In this document: piece by piece, positions 24,804-32,328 of the stretch | How positions within the stretch are numbered: the first letter of the stretch is position 1 | Layout of the letters: each line of letters opens with the position of its first letter | DNA from: a virus | Strand: one strand, 5' to 3' | IMG/VR virus record: IMGVR_UViG_3300044981_000350 | Coordinates: 1-64,000 of that record | DNA: 64,000 bases | Notes under the pieces: generated by a model | The model's input: only the letters and a program-made list of their open reading frames with translations | Databases searched by the model: none | Told to the model about the DNA's origin: nothing | Translations under genes and position numbers: made by a program

Positions 24804-25435
24804 ACGATCCGTTCCCTTGCGAAACGAAGGTCGAAGGCGTTCAATGCGCCGGTCATGCGACCCACGTCTACCGCTCGGCCAGTGCGACGCGGCTCATCTG
24901 CGATGAGTGCGCGACGGCCTACCGCCTAGCGGCAAAGGGACCCCGCAAGCTCGCGGTGGTCGAATTCAGCTTGCTGGAGTTGATCCCGGCCCGGGAATAT
25001 CTTCTGGGCCAGGTCGAGACCATGCGGATGGCGCGGGATTCGGCGGAAGATGTAGCTCGGAAGGCGAAGCAAACCGCAAGCGATGCGACCGCACTGGCGC
25101 GAGGATTCGAATCAGGAAGGGAAAAAGCCATGACCGAAGCCCAAGAAGCGTGGGCCAACATCGACAAGATGCATCAGAGCCTCGCTCGCGCCGTGGCCCT
25201 CTCGAGGGTTCATCGAAACGCCGAGGACATGACGAACCGATGGGTGCTTTGGGGCGATGCCATGACGATCGCGCTCGCGGTCACGGCGCAGATCATCTGG
25301 GGTGGGTACGTCGGCCCTCTCGTGTTCGGCGGCGGCGCCTTTCTGGTCTACGGGGTGGTTCGGTTTGTAGTCATCCGGGCGTACACGCGGCCGGCGCTCG
25401 CGAAGTTGAACGCGAGCGCGGAGGATTTGCAATGA
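24800..25435 (+). CDS. Zinc-module, coiled-coil and membrane protein
   Basis: The 211-residue product has an N-terminal zinc-type module (PCETKVEGVQCAGHATHVYR...LICDECATAYR), a long helical coiled coil (residues about 65-140) and a C-terminal hydrophobic hairpin (MTIALAVTAQIIWGGYVGPL and VFGGGAFLVYGVVRFVVI). The next gene repeats the N-terminal zinc layout with another tail. GTG 24800 is fixed by the overlap. Confidence 0.6.
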   Translation: MNDPFPCETKVEGVQCAGHATHVYRSASATRLICDECATAYRLAAKGPRKLAVVEFSLLELIPAREYLLGQVETMRMARDSAEDVARKAKQTASDATALARGFESGREKAMTEAQEAWANIDKMHQSLARAVALSRVHRNAEDMTNRWVLWGDAMTIALAVTAQIIWGGYVGPLVFGGGAFLVYGVVRFVVIRAYTRPALAKLNASAEDLQ

Positions 25436-25842
25436 GTTCGATTTGGGTTTGTGATTGGCCCGACGGCGGCAAGCAATGCGGCGAGCGTGCCGAATGGTTT
25501 CTCGATCAGGGGTCAACCCACCGACCGGTTTGCGGGCGGTGTCTCAATTTGGTGCCGCAGCCGTGCGACCACCGCGCCATCATTGCGATCGACCCGACGA
25601 AGGTGCCGGGGCCGACGTTCGTGGCGCCGCCGGATCCGTGGGCGGGCCCGCAGACGGTTCATACCTCGGGCGCGGCGTTCATTTCGGATCGGCCCGCAAA
25701 CCCGCCTGGGCCGCCGCCGGGATTCGGGGCGATGCCGCCGGCGCAACCGAGTCGACCGCCGTTGAAGGACGCCTTCGCGGATTTGGCGTCGGCGCTTTTT
25801 TCGTTGGGCCTTGAGAAGGTGAAGGAGTGGAAGAGTCGATGA
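25432..25842 (+). CDS. Zinc-module protein with Pro-rich linker
   Basis: The N-terminal module (WVCDWPDGGKQCGERAEWFL...RPVCGRCLNLV) has the same C-x(8-9)-C...CxxC arrangement as the preceding protein, so they look like paralogues with divergent tails. A Pro-rich linker follows, then a C-terminal amphipathic helix (LKDAFADLASALFSLGLEKVKEW). The function is unknown. Confidence 0.55.
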   Translation: MSSIWVCDWPDGGKQCGERAEWFLDQGSTHRPVCGRCLNLVPQPCDHRAIIAIDPTKVPGPTFVAPPDPWAGPQTVHTSGAAFISDRPANPPGPPPGFGAMPPAQPSRPPLKDAFADLASALFSLGLEKVKEWKSR

Positions 25843-26162
25843 AGAGCCTCAACGAGTTACGCGATGAGGCCTTCCGCATCGCGACGGAGCATGGCTTCAC
25901 GGAGAATACAGTCGGCGAAGACATCGCCCTGATGCACTCTGAGCTCTCAGAGGCGCTCGAGGATTACCGCGCCGGCCGTCCCTTCGATAGGATGTGGCTC
26001 GACAACGGCAAGCCGTGCGGGATTCCCTCCGAGCTCGCCGATGTGGTCATCCGCGTTCTTCACTTCTGCGGGCGTCACGAAATCAACATCGAAGCGGCCG
26101 TCATCACGAAGATGGCCTACAACGAAACTCGGCCCTTCAAGCACGGGGGAAAGAAGATATGA
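25839..26162 (+). CDS. MazG-like nucleotide pyrophosphohydrolase
   Basis: ATG 25839 overlaps the previous stop. The motif GEDIALMHSELSEALEDYRAGRPF with a downstream ELADVVIRVLHFCGRHEINIEAAV matches the all-alpha NTP-PPase (MazG) fold: ExxE helix, then ExxxD helix. Phage MazG enzymes hydrolyse NTPs or alarmones. At 107 residues it is a single-domain version. A dNMP kinase follows in the same operon. Confidence 0.8.
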   Translation: MKSLNELRDEAFRIATEHGFTENTVGEDIALMHSELSEALEDYRAGRPFDRMWLDNGKPCGIPSELADVVIRVLHFCGRHEINIEAAVITKMAYNETRPFKHGGKKI

Positions 26163-26776
26163 ACATCATCGGCCTCTCGGGTTTGGCGGGCAGCGGCAAG
26201 GGCGAAGCCGCAGCGGTTCTCGTAGCTCGCTTTGGGTTCGTGAAGGTTTCTCTCGCTGATGAGATCAAGCGGATCTGCGCCCGCGTCTACGGGTGGGGCC
26301 CCGGCCGCCTCTGGGGCCCGTCTGAACAACGCAACCTCCCCGACCCTGACCTCGGCGGATTGACCGCCCGTCGCGCCCTCCAACAGCTCGGCACCGAGTG
26401 GGGCCGCGCGATGTACGAAAACACGTGGGTCAACCTTGCCCTCCGCGATGCGCGGCAGGTGCTCGCCGGGCTTGATTACCACCCCCAAGAGGGGGTGACA
26501 GGCATAAATTCAACAGTTGAAACCAAGGGGGTCGTGATTGATGACTGCCGCTTCGGAAATGAAGTAGTGCAGATCCATGCCATCGGCGGTCGCGTGTGGC
26601 GTATCGATCGCCCCGGCGCCGGCCTTACCGGCAGCGCCGGAGCCCACGCGAGTGAAACCGGTATCGCCGACCTCCACGTCGACGGTATCATCCGCAACGA
26701 CCGGTCGTTGGAGGATTTTCAAGAGACCGTCGAGCAGTTCGCCGAGATCGCCGGCTTCAAGATGGTGCCTCGATGA
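26159..26776 (+). CDS. Deoxynucleoside monophosphate kinase
   Basis: The Walker A loop GLAGSGKGEAA at the extreme N-terminus, FGFVKVSLADEIKRICARVYG and ARRALQQLGTEWGRAMYENTW match the phage dNMP kinase family (T4 gp1-like fold). The strand VVIDDCRFGNEVVQIHAIGGRVWRIDRPG is the conserved adenylate-kinase-like core. It converts dNMPs to dNDPs for phage DNA synthesis. At 205 residues it has the usual length. Confidence 0.85.
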   Translation: MNIIGLSGLAGSGKGEAAAVLVARFGFVKVSLADEIKRICARVYGWGPGRLWGPSEQRNLPDPDLGGLTARRALQQLGTEWGRAMYENTWVNLALRDARQVLAGLDYHPQEGVTGINSTVETKGVVIDDCRFGNEVVQIHAIGGRVWRIDRPGAGLTGSAGAHASETGIADLHVDGIIRNDRSLEDFQETVEQFAEIAGFKMVPR

Positions 26777-26994
26777 GTACAAAGATCGGGGTGGTGGGGG
26801 CCGAAGGTCGGTTCGAAGTAGAAATTTGGGCGTCACGGGGTGGCGTCGAGATGCACGAGGGCCGGGCTGCTCCCTTAGTTTTAGGGGCCCTCATTGGACG
26901 CCGTTGTTGGGATCTTGCTGAAGCGAGGGCCTTTGCAGCGATGATTATCGCGGCTACCGAAGAGGTCGAACGGATGCGAAAGGCAGATCGATGA
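26773..26994 (+). CDS. Hypothetical 73-residue protein
   Basis: The product has an N-terminal beta part (MSTKIGVVGAEGRFEVEIWA) and a C-terminal helix (LAEARAFAAMIIAATEEVERM). Coupling by ATGA on both sides supports translation. No family is recognised. Confidence 0.5.
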   Translation: MSTKIGVVGAEGRFEVEIWASRGGVEMHEGRAAPLVLGALIGRRCWDLAEARAFAAMIIAATEEVERMRKADR

Positions 26995-27263
26995 GGCATC
27001 CCCTCCTCAAAGCCGCCGAGGCCGCGCTTCGCAAAGATCCCGGCGAGGCCAACGGCCGCATGGCCGGCGCCCACGACGAGAAGGCTGCGGTGCTTCGTTT
27101 CATCCGTTCCTCATCCGCCCACTGGAACCGTGAGGCCAACAAGTTCCGCGGCGCGCGCGTTCACGCTCTCGCCATTGACGCCGAGGCTCGGGCCGCCATC
27201 CTTGACCAGGTAGCGGTCGATATCGAGTACGGGCAACATCGGCGCACGAGTGAGGGCTCATGA
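26991..27263 (+). CDS. Hypothetical 90-residue helical protein
   Basis: The sequence (MRHPLLKAAEAALRKDPGEA ... EKAAVLRFIRSSSAHWNREANKFRGARVHALAIDAEARAAILDQVAVDIEYG) is helical and basic, similar in style to unannotated phage proteins in nucleotide-metabolism operons. It is coupled to both neighbours. Confidence 0.5.
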   Translation: MRHPLLKAAEAALRKDPGEANGRMAGAHDEKAAVLRFIRSSSAHWNREANKFRGARVHALAIDAEARAAILDQVAVDIEYGQHRRTSEGS

Positions 27264-27503
27264 GCTCCGCACGCAAGGAGGCCCGCATGGAAGTGCTCGA
27301 GGCGGTTCGGCCGTTGATCGATCGGATCAGCGCCTGCCTCGTCGGGCACAACGTCGGCGTTGCGGCCTACGCCCTCATCAATTTGGCGGTCACGTGCTGG
27401 CGCAAGACGGGCCTCCCCGGACGAGGGCCTTCATGGGGTGGTGGATGAAGTCCTACAAGCCGCCAATGCGGTAGCTGCTGAGAACGCCGGGCGGAAGAAC
27501 TGA
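27260..27503 (+). CDS. Hypothetical helical protein, probable frameshift at a C-run
   Basis: As written, the frame from ATG 27260 (MSSARKEARMEVLEAVRPLI) stops at 27448 with an unlikely tail PGRGPSWGGG. In the +1 frame the sequence after the CCCC run at 27415-27418 continues as DEGLHGVVDEVLQAANAVAA and stops at 27503, giving a natural helical C-terminus of about 27 residues. One extra C in the run, or a programmed frameshift there, would join the two. I give the extended span; the in-frame stop is at 27448. Confidence 0.5.
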
Positions 27504-27518
27504 GGGTATACTGAGGCC

Positions 27519-28991
27519 ATGGCCGAATCGAACGACCGCGGCGATCGCGAAACCCCGACCGTGGTGATCGCCCCCGACTCCAACCGTGCGAACCGCGAGT
27601 ATGAGGGGGTGGTGCGTGCAACCCTGCTTCGTTTTGGCTCCCCCGACCCCGACGGGGACCTCATCAAGACGAAGGATTATTGGAAGCACTGCCAAAGCGT
27701 GCGGATCGCCCCCGAGGTTTGCGGTGCGCTGATCTACGAGACGGTGCGGCATCGGCATGACCAGACGGTGATGCTTCGTGAAAACGTCGGCCTGATGGAA
27801 CCGACCTCGGAGAAAATCTACAAGGGCCAACTGGTCGTTGTGGGCGGTGAGCCGCATGTGGTGCGCAAGATCGACGGGGACCTCATCACGGTCCGGAACT
27901 TCAACACGGGCGAAACATATGCCGTGACGCGAGACGCTGTCACGCCGGCGACTTCGGCCTCGGAACCATCGGCGGCCGCGCCGACGGATCGGGGCCAAGA
28001 GTGGGAAGTGCGTGTGCATCGCCACCGCGGTTACTCCCTTGCCAAGATGAAAGATGTCGCGGGCCGCAAGCCCGACGAGATCACGGACCGCAACATCATC
28101 TGGGGCGAGTTCTATGACGACGAACGCGCCAAGGAGTTCGCGCGGAAGCTCGCCCAGGGCGGCTTCATCGCCGTGTATGGGCCCCGCAACGAGCTCTATC
28201 GGAGCGGCGCCAACGAGAAAGCCGAGGATCGCGTCGGTTTCAAGTGGGTCGACGTCTCCTTCGCCAAGACGGAAGATGCCGAGAAGTTCTGCAAGCTAAT
28301 CGAGAAGCAGGCTTCGAACATTGGCGCTTTCATGGGCGGCACCTCACACGGTGCGATCGTGACTACCAACGCGAACGACGCGACGATCCGGAAGGTGCTG
28401 AAGAAACACCGGTGGCAGGGCGCTTACTCGGTGCCGGCGGAGTTGAGCAGTGCCGCCGACGCCGGAGAATGTGCCGGTGACCCCTCCGCGATGGAAACCA
28501 TCGAGGCGGTGGCGGAACCCATCGATTCCAACGCGGTGCCGTGGGTGAAGGTGACGCGTGATGTGGATCGCTACTCCGCTGCGGTGAAGACGGCCGACAA
28601 GATCGGGCCGATCAAAGATACGTGCAAGGTCTACGACCTCTTGGGTGACGCCCTCAATAAGGAGGACCAAGAGGTATTTTGTGTCGTGCTACTCGACCTC
28701 CGCGGGAACCTCCGGGGAGTCTGCGAAGTCGCCCGAGGGCAACGCTCACGTGTGACGGTCGGTGTCGCTGACGTGCTGCGGCCGGTCATCGCGAGTGGCG
28801 CCGAGGGCTACCTAGTCGTTCATCAGCACCCGAGCGGAAAGGCGATGCCGAGTAAAGCCGATCGCGATCTTACGCGCCTCATCGCGGAGGCCACGAAGCC
28901 CTACGGCAAAGACGTGTGCTTCATCGATCACGTGGTCATCGGCATCGGGCAGGCCTATTCGATCTGTGAGTCGAAGCTCTACAAGTGCTGA
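27519..28991 (+). CDS. RadC-like JAMM-domain protein with long N-terminal extension
   Basis: The C-terminal 130 residues are a RadC/MPN domain: a Glu in VCEVARG, then HQHPSGKAMPSKAD (His435, His437, Ser439, Asp448), the complete JAMM zinc site. The first 350 residues are a phage-specific extension with two repeated alpha/beta segments (EWEVRVHRHRGYSLAKMKDVAG and WGEFYDDERAKEFARKLAQGG) and an acidic linker. RadC-domain proteins occur on mobile elements and near restriction or recombination genes; the enzymatic target is not settled. The promoter-like gggtatactg (27505-27514) lies just before ATG 27519. Confidence 0.75.
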   Translation: MAESNDRGDRETPTVVIAPDSNRANREYEGVVRATLLRFGSPDPDGDLIKTKDYWKHCQSVRIAPEVCGALIYETVRHRHDQTVMLRENVGLMEPTSEKIYKGQLVVVGGEPHVVRKIDGDLITVRNFNTGETYAVTRDAVTPATSASEPSAAAPTDRGQEWEVRVHRHRGYSLAKMKDVAGRKPDEITDRNIIWGEFYDDERAKEFARKLAQGGFIAVYGPRNELYRSGANEKAEDRVGFKWVDVSFAKTEDAEKFCKLIEKQASNIGAFMGGTSHGAIVTTNANDATIRKVLKKHRWQGAYSVPAELSSAADAGECAGDPSAMETIEAVAEPIDSNAVPWVKVTRDVDRYSAAVKTADKIGPIKDTCKVYDLLGDALNKEDQEVFCVVLLDLRGNLRGVCEVARGQRSRVTVGVADVLRPVIASGAEGYLVVHQHPSGKAMPSKADRDLTRLIAEATKPYGKDVCFIDHVVIGIGQAYSICESKLYKC

Positions 28992-28995
28992 TGGC

Positions 28996-29026
28996 TTGCG
29001 TTTTTCGGTAGCGGCCCCAACATAGG
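28996..29026 (+). promoter_or_regulatory. Candidate promoter between replication and virion modules
   Basis: TTGCGT (28996) and CATAGG (29021) are spaced 19 bases apart in the 85-base gap that divides the two modules. The element TTGCGTTTTTC is identical to that at 14725. It is the most likely start of the late (virion) transcript. Confidence 0.4.
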
Positions 29027-29076
29027 CCTGCTAAGAAACCTCCCTCACCTTCTCATCCCCGGGGAACTACCACCAG

Positions 29077-29691
29077 ATGCCGATCACGGACGTCAAAGAG
29101 TTCGGGCAGTACATCCAGGACAGCGCCGCATCCGACATCGATGAGCTGCCGAAGTGCGGCACCGTTGGATGGTTCGGGCCCAACCAAGGCTTCATGTACT
29201 TCGAGGTGTTCAAGCCGAACCCCCTCGACGTTTACTCGACCATCTTCGCGATCTTCCAAAGCGACGATACGATCCGCATCTATCAGCTTCCGGGCGCCAA
29301 ACCCCCCAACACGCCCGACGACAAGTGGCGCATCCGCCCCCCTTCGCGTTGGACCCTAACCCGGGTGGCGCCCACCTACGTCTCTGAGGCTTTCCCGAGC
29401 ATGGATGCCATCGCCGATGCTATCGTCGCGGAGTTCGACGAGCTTGGTGAAGCCTCCGCCAGCGCCGACGTGGAACTGACGCGGGTGATCGAGTTCCTCG
29501 AAGCCGCGAGCCCCCTCACACCCGTGCGTGAGCTCGTCGAGCAGTTGGGCGATCTTCAACACCGCGAGATCGATGACGACGATGACGAGGAGCCGGAAAC
29601 GGATCCCGCCGGTGCGGCCCCCACGGTTTCATCCCCACCAACCCCCGTGCCTCTTGCCCCCGTGCCCCCCTCCACAACGGAACCCCGATAA
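29077..29691 (+). CDS. Hypothetical protein opening the virion module
   Basis: The 204-residue product has a globular N-terminal half (MPITDVKEFGQYIQDSAASD ... CGTVGWFGPNQGFMYFEVFKP) and an acidic, then Pro-rich tail (DDDDDEEPETDP to PLAPVPPSTTEPR). Pro-rich ends are common in virion-assembly proteins. It directly abuts the next structural gene (TAAATG). No family is recognised. Confidence 0.5.
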   Translation: MPITDVKEFGQYIQDSAASDIDELPKCGTVGWFGPNQGFMYFEVFKPNPLDVYSTIFAIFQSDDTIRIYQLPGAKPPNTPDDKWRIRPPSRWTLTRVAPTYVSEAFPSMDAIADAIVAEFDELGEASASADVELTRVIEFLEAASPLTPVRELVEQLGDLQHREIDDDDDEEPETDPAGAAPTVSSPPTPVPLAPVPPSTTEPR

Positions 29692-30543
29692 ATGACGTCG
29701 ACGGCCACCCTTACGTACACCGCCTTCCTCGGTGGTGCGACGGACACCGAGCTCGCGGCCCTCATAAGCGCGGTGCCGGTGCCCCCTTCGGTGTTGAACG
29801 CGCTCGGCCTGCGGGTCATCTCCGACAACACGCCGGTGGCTAACCCGGTCGTCCGGACGATTGTGCTCGCATTGAATCCCGCTAGCACCGCGACGGCCAC
29901 CGCGGCCCTCGCGACCCAGAATTCCGGGAGCGCAGTTGGGGCCATCACGGTCACGAGCCCGGGTTCGGGGTATGTCCTGCCCCCCATCGTTTCCTTCACT
30001 GGAGGCCGCCCCGCCAACGTGGTGGTCGCAGGTTTCCCAACGCTTTCCACCGATGTCAATCAGCTGGCGGTGTCGGCTAATAGCCCCGCAGCCGCCCAGG
30101 CCTATTTGAAGGTGGTAAGCACCAACATCGCGGCGGGCGGCTCGGGCTATTCCGCCGGCACCACGTTGAGCGTCGTGGGTGCGCAAGAGCAAGGCGCAAC
30201 CCCAGCGGTACTCACCCCCACGATTGTGGGCGGCGTCATCACCGCCGTGGCTATCACGAACGCAGGCGATGGCTACACCGGGATCCCGCAGGTGTTCGCG
30301 GTCGATCCGATGGGGACCGGCTCGGGCGCGGTCATCACGGCCGGCATGGGCGTTGGGAACATCGCGCTCTATCGTGGCGGCACCGGATACATTTCGGCAC
30401 CGACGGTGGTGCTCACGCCGGCCTTTCAGGCCCTCTTCCCCCCCACGGGCGATCAGGCCTATCCCCTTCAGCAACTCATGACGTCGGCACTCGAGGTCGC
30501 GACCATGGGGCCGGTGTTTGCAAGCCCGGTGATGATCGCGTGA
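29692..30543 (+). CDS. Beta-repeat structural protein
   Basis: The 283-residue protein contains at least four copies of a 'GxGYxxxPxVxF' unit: SPGSGYVLPPIVSFTGG, AGGSGYSAGTTLSVVG, NAGDGYTGIPQVFAVD and RGGTGYISAPTVVLTP. This GSGYxxPPxV repeat forms beta-solenoid-like elements in many phage fibre, tail and baseplate proteins. No membrane segments or catalytic sites are seen. A virion surface protein is likely. Confidence 0.65.
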   Translation: MTSTATLTYTAFLGGATDTELAALISAVPVPPSVLNALGLRVISDNTPVANPVVRTIVLALNPASTATATAALATQNSGSAVGAITVTSPGSGYVLPPIVSFTGGRPANVVVAGFPTLSTDVNQLAVSANSPAAAQAYLKVVSTNIAAGGSGYSAGTTLSVVGAQEQGATPAVLTPTIVGGVITAVAITNAGDGYTGIPQVFAVDPMGTGSGAVITAGMGVGNIALYRGGTGYISAPTVVLTPAFQALFPPTGDQAYPLQQLMTSALEVATMGPVFASPVMIA

Positions 30544-30707
30544 AGCCGGCCGACAATCACCCGTTCAAAACCCGCCGCCGCGCCATCGCGGGCCCGAACG
30601 TCGACGACGCGCCCGCGAAACACCCACGCCCCGATTGGATGTCGAACAAGGATTTGCTCCCCAAGAAGCCGCCCGTGGGTCCGTCGACCCCGAAGGACTA
30701 CCGATGA
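30540..30707 (+). CDS. 55-residue basic Pro-rich peptide
   Basis: GTG 30540 overlaps the stop of the previous gene and the stop overlaps the next ATG (ATGA). The product begins MKPADNHPFKTRRRAIAGPN and continues with Lys/Pro-rich, probably disordered sequence. It may be a small virion or assembly factor. It is too short for family recognition. Confidence 0.5.
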   Translation: MKPADNHPFKTRRRAIAGPNVDDAPAKHPRPDWMSNKDLLPKKPPVGPSTPKDYR

Positions 30708-32212
30708 GTGACGATTTGGATCTCGAAGACACGTCGGAAGAGGAGCCCGAGGAGACCCCCAAGCCCGCACCGCGCAAGTCGATGCGGCCAAAACGCGGGG
30801 TTGGAAACGCAGGTGCATTACCGGCGGCCGTCGGCGTAGCCCCCGGGGCCCCCGCGCCATTCCGCCGCCAAGCTTCCGAGGCCGATGCGGTGTGGAATGA
30901 GCTCGTCGCGTGGCTTCCTTCTGCGGGATTGACCCCGCGTGACATCGCGATCCAAGTGCGTCGCGTCGCGCCCCCCGCGCCCTCCGGTGAACCCCTCCCG
31001 ATCGGTCGCGCGTTCGGCGGCGAGATGGTGAGCGGGAACAACACCGAGCCCCCCGGCTCTGCGCTTGTGCAGTTCGTCATGCGCTACATGCACATGCCCC
31101 TCACCCAGACACCGGCCAGCTACGATCTCATGTTCATGCGCAAGGCCACCGGCGCGCAACTCGCGACGGGCCGCTTGGCATTGCCTTCGGCTCAAGATTG
31201 CCAGGCGATGTTGCAGGCCGGCGAGCAAGCCGGTTTGGGGGCCCCGGGCGCACCGCCACAACAGATGTGGCAACCGCCGCCGATGTATCCGCAGGGCCCG
31301 GGGTTACCGCAGGGGTACCCTTGGCCTTCACAAGGGACCGGCTATCCCCAGACCTACCCCTCGGCGCAATTCGGGCCGCCCCCACAACCCACTGCGCCGC
31401 AAGGATTCGCGGCCCCCGGAATGGATCCCGGGGTGATGAGCGAACTCGCCTCACTCCGCGGTGCGCTCGGTGAAGCACTCGCAGCGGCGCGCGAAGGCCG
31501 TCAACCGAATATCCCCGGCATGACGCCCCCCGCAACCCCTACGGGCACCGGCGGCCTTACCGATCTCGATGTCGATCGCATTGCCGCACGCGTCGCGACG
31601 ATGATGGGCGCGGTTGCAAAAACAGTGGGGGCCCCGCCGGCACCTCCTCCGCCCGTCCCGACGGTTGCGGCGCCTCCCCCGGATTCGAGCCTCGAAGGGA
31701 TGATGCGCACCGCGGTCGCCGGCATGACCAAGCGCATCTTCGACACCGCCCTCGGGAGTGTCGAAAAGAGCGTGACGCGATCCATCGGCATCGGCGGTCT
31801 GCCGGGTGGTTCAGAAGACGATGGGGATGAAGAGCGGCCGGCGCCCGCGGAGATCATTCCGCCGGAGAAGCCCGAAGACATGGTGCCGTGGAAGGTCGGC
31901 GACGTCGGGGCCAACTGGAGTAACGGAAGCCCCGTCAAGATCGCGATGAACAAGGAGACGGGGAAATTGGATCCCATGGGCCTCGCCTTTGCGAACCCCG
32001 CGGTGGCCGAAAAGCTCATCGACGTCGCCAACGGTCTCGGGATGGCACTTCAGGATGCGATCAAAAACTTCGGGGCGAAACCCGGAGTCGGCGCACCGCC
32101 GCAGCCGAGCCCCCACGTGGTGCATTCGATCCCCGCCGGCGCCGTCGACGCTACGGTCGGGGCCTCAGATGATACGCCGCAAGCAATTCCCGACGGTTGG
32201 CAAGCGCCGTGA
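30704..32212 (+). CDS. Large Pro/Gln-rich structural or scaffold-like protein
   Basis: The 502-residue protein starts acidic (MSDDLDLEDTSEEEPEETPK), has a short globular block (VWNELVAWLPSAGLTPRDIAIQVRRV), a long Pro/Gln/Tyr-rich disordered region (PPQQMWQPPPMYPQGPGLPQ and onward), helices (ELASLRGALGEALAAAREGR), and a C-terminal block with EIIPPEKPEDMVPWKVGDVG. This disordered, multivalent build is typical of scaffolding or internal virion proteins. Confidence 0.55.
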   Translation: MSDDLDLEDTSEEEPEETPKPAPRKSMRPKRGVGNAGALPAAVGVAPGAPAPFRRQASEADAVWNELVAWLPSAGLTPRDIAIQVRRVAPPAPSGEPLPIGRAFGGEMVSGNNTEPPGSALVQFVMRYMHMPLTQTPASYDLMFMRKATGAQLATGRLALPSAQDCQAMLQAGEQAGLGAPGAPPQQMWQPPPMYPQGPGLPQGYPWPSQGTGYPQTYPSAQFGPPPQPTAPQGFAAPGMDPGVMSELASLRGALGEALAAAREGRQPNIPGMTPPATPTGTGGLTDLDVDRIAARVATMMGAVAKTVGAPPAPPPPVPTVAAPPPDSSLEGMMRTAVAGMTKRIFDTALGSVEKSVTRSIGIGGLPGGSEDDGDEERPAPAEIIPPEKPEDMVPWKVGDVGANWSNGSPVKIAMNKETGKLDPMGLAFANPAVAEKLIDVANGLGMALQDAIKNFGAKPGVGAPPQPSPHVVHSIPAGAVDATVGASDDTPQAIPDGWQAP

Positions 32213-32319
32213 CTTGGTGCGATCTCGCCGAAATCGCCCTTTCGTTCGCGTCGGCGCCGGTTACGATGATGGCCCTCGCCTGCCTGGAGTGGTGGATCGA
32301 ACGCAGCCGACCCGTGTGA
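32209..32319 (+). CDS. 36-residue single-span peptide
   Basis: GTG 32209 overlaps the preceding stop (GTGA). The product VTWCDLAEIALSFASAPVTM continues MALACLEWWIERSRPV, one hydrophobic stretch with charged tail. It fills the gap to the next gene and fits the pattern of tiny membrane proteins of this genome. Confidence 0.4.
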   Translation: MTWCDLAEIALSFASAPVTMMALACLEWWIERSRPV

Positions 32320-32328
32320 TAGGCTTCG

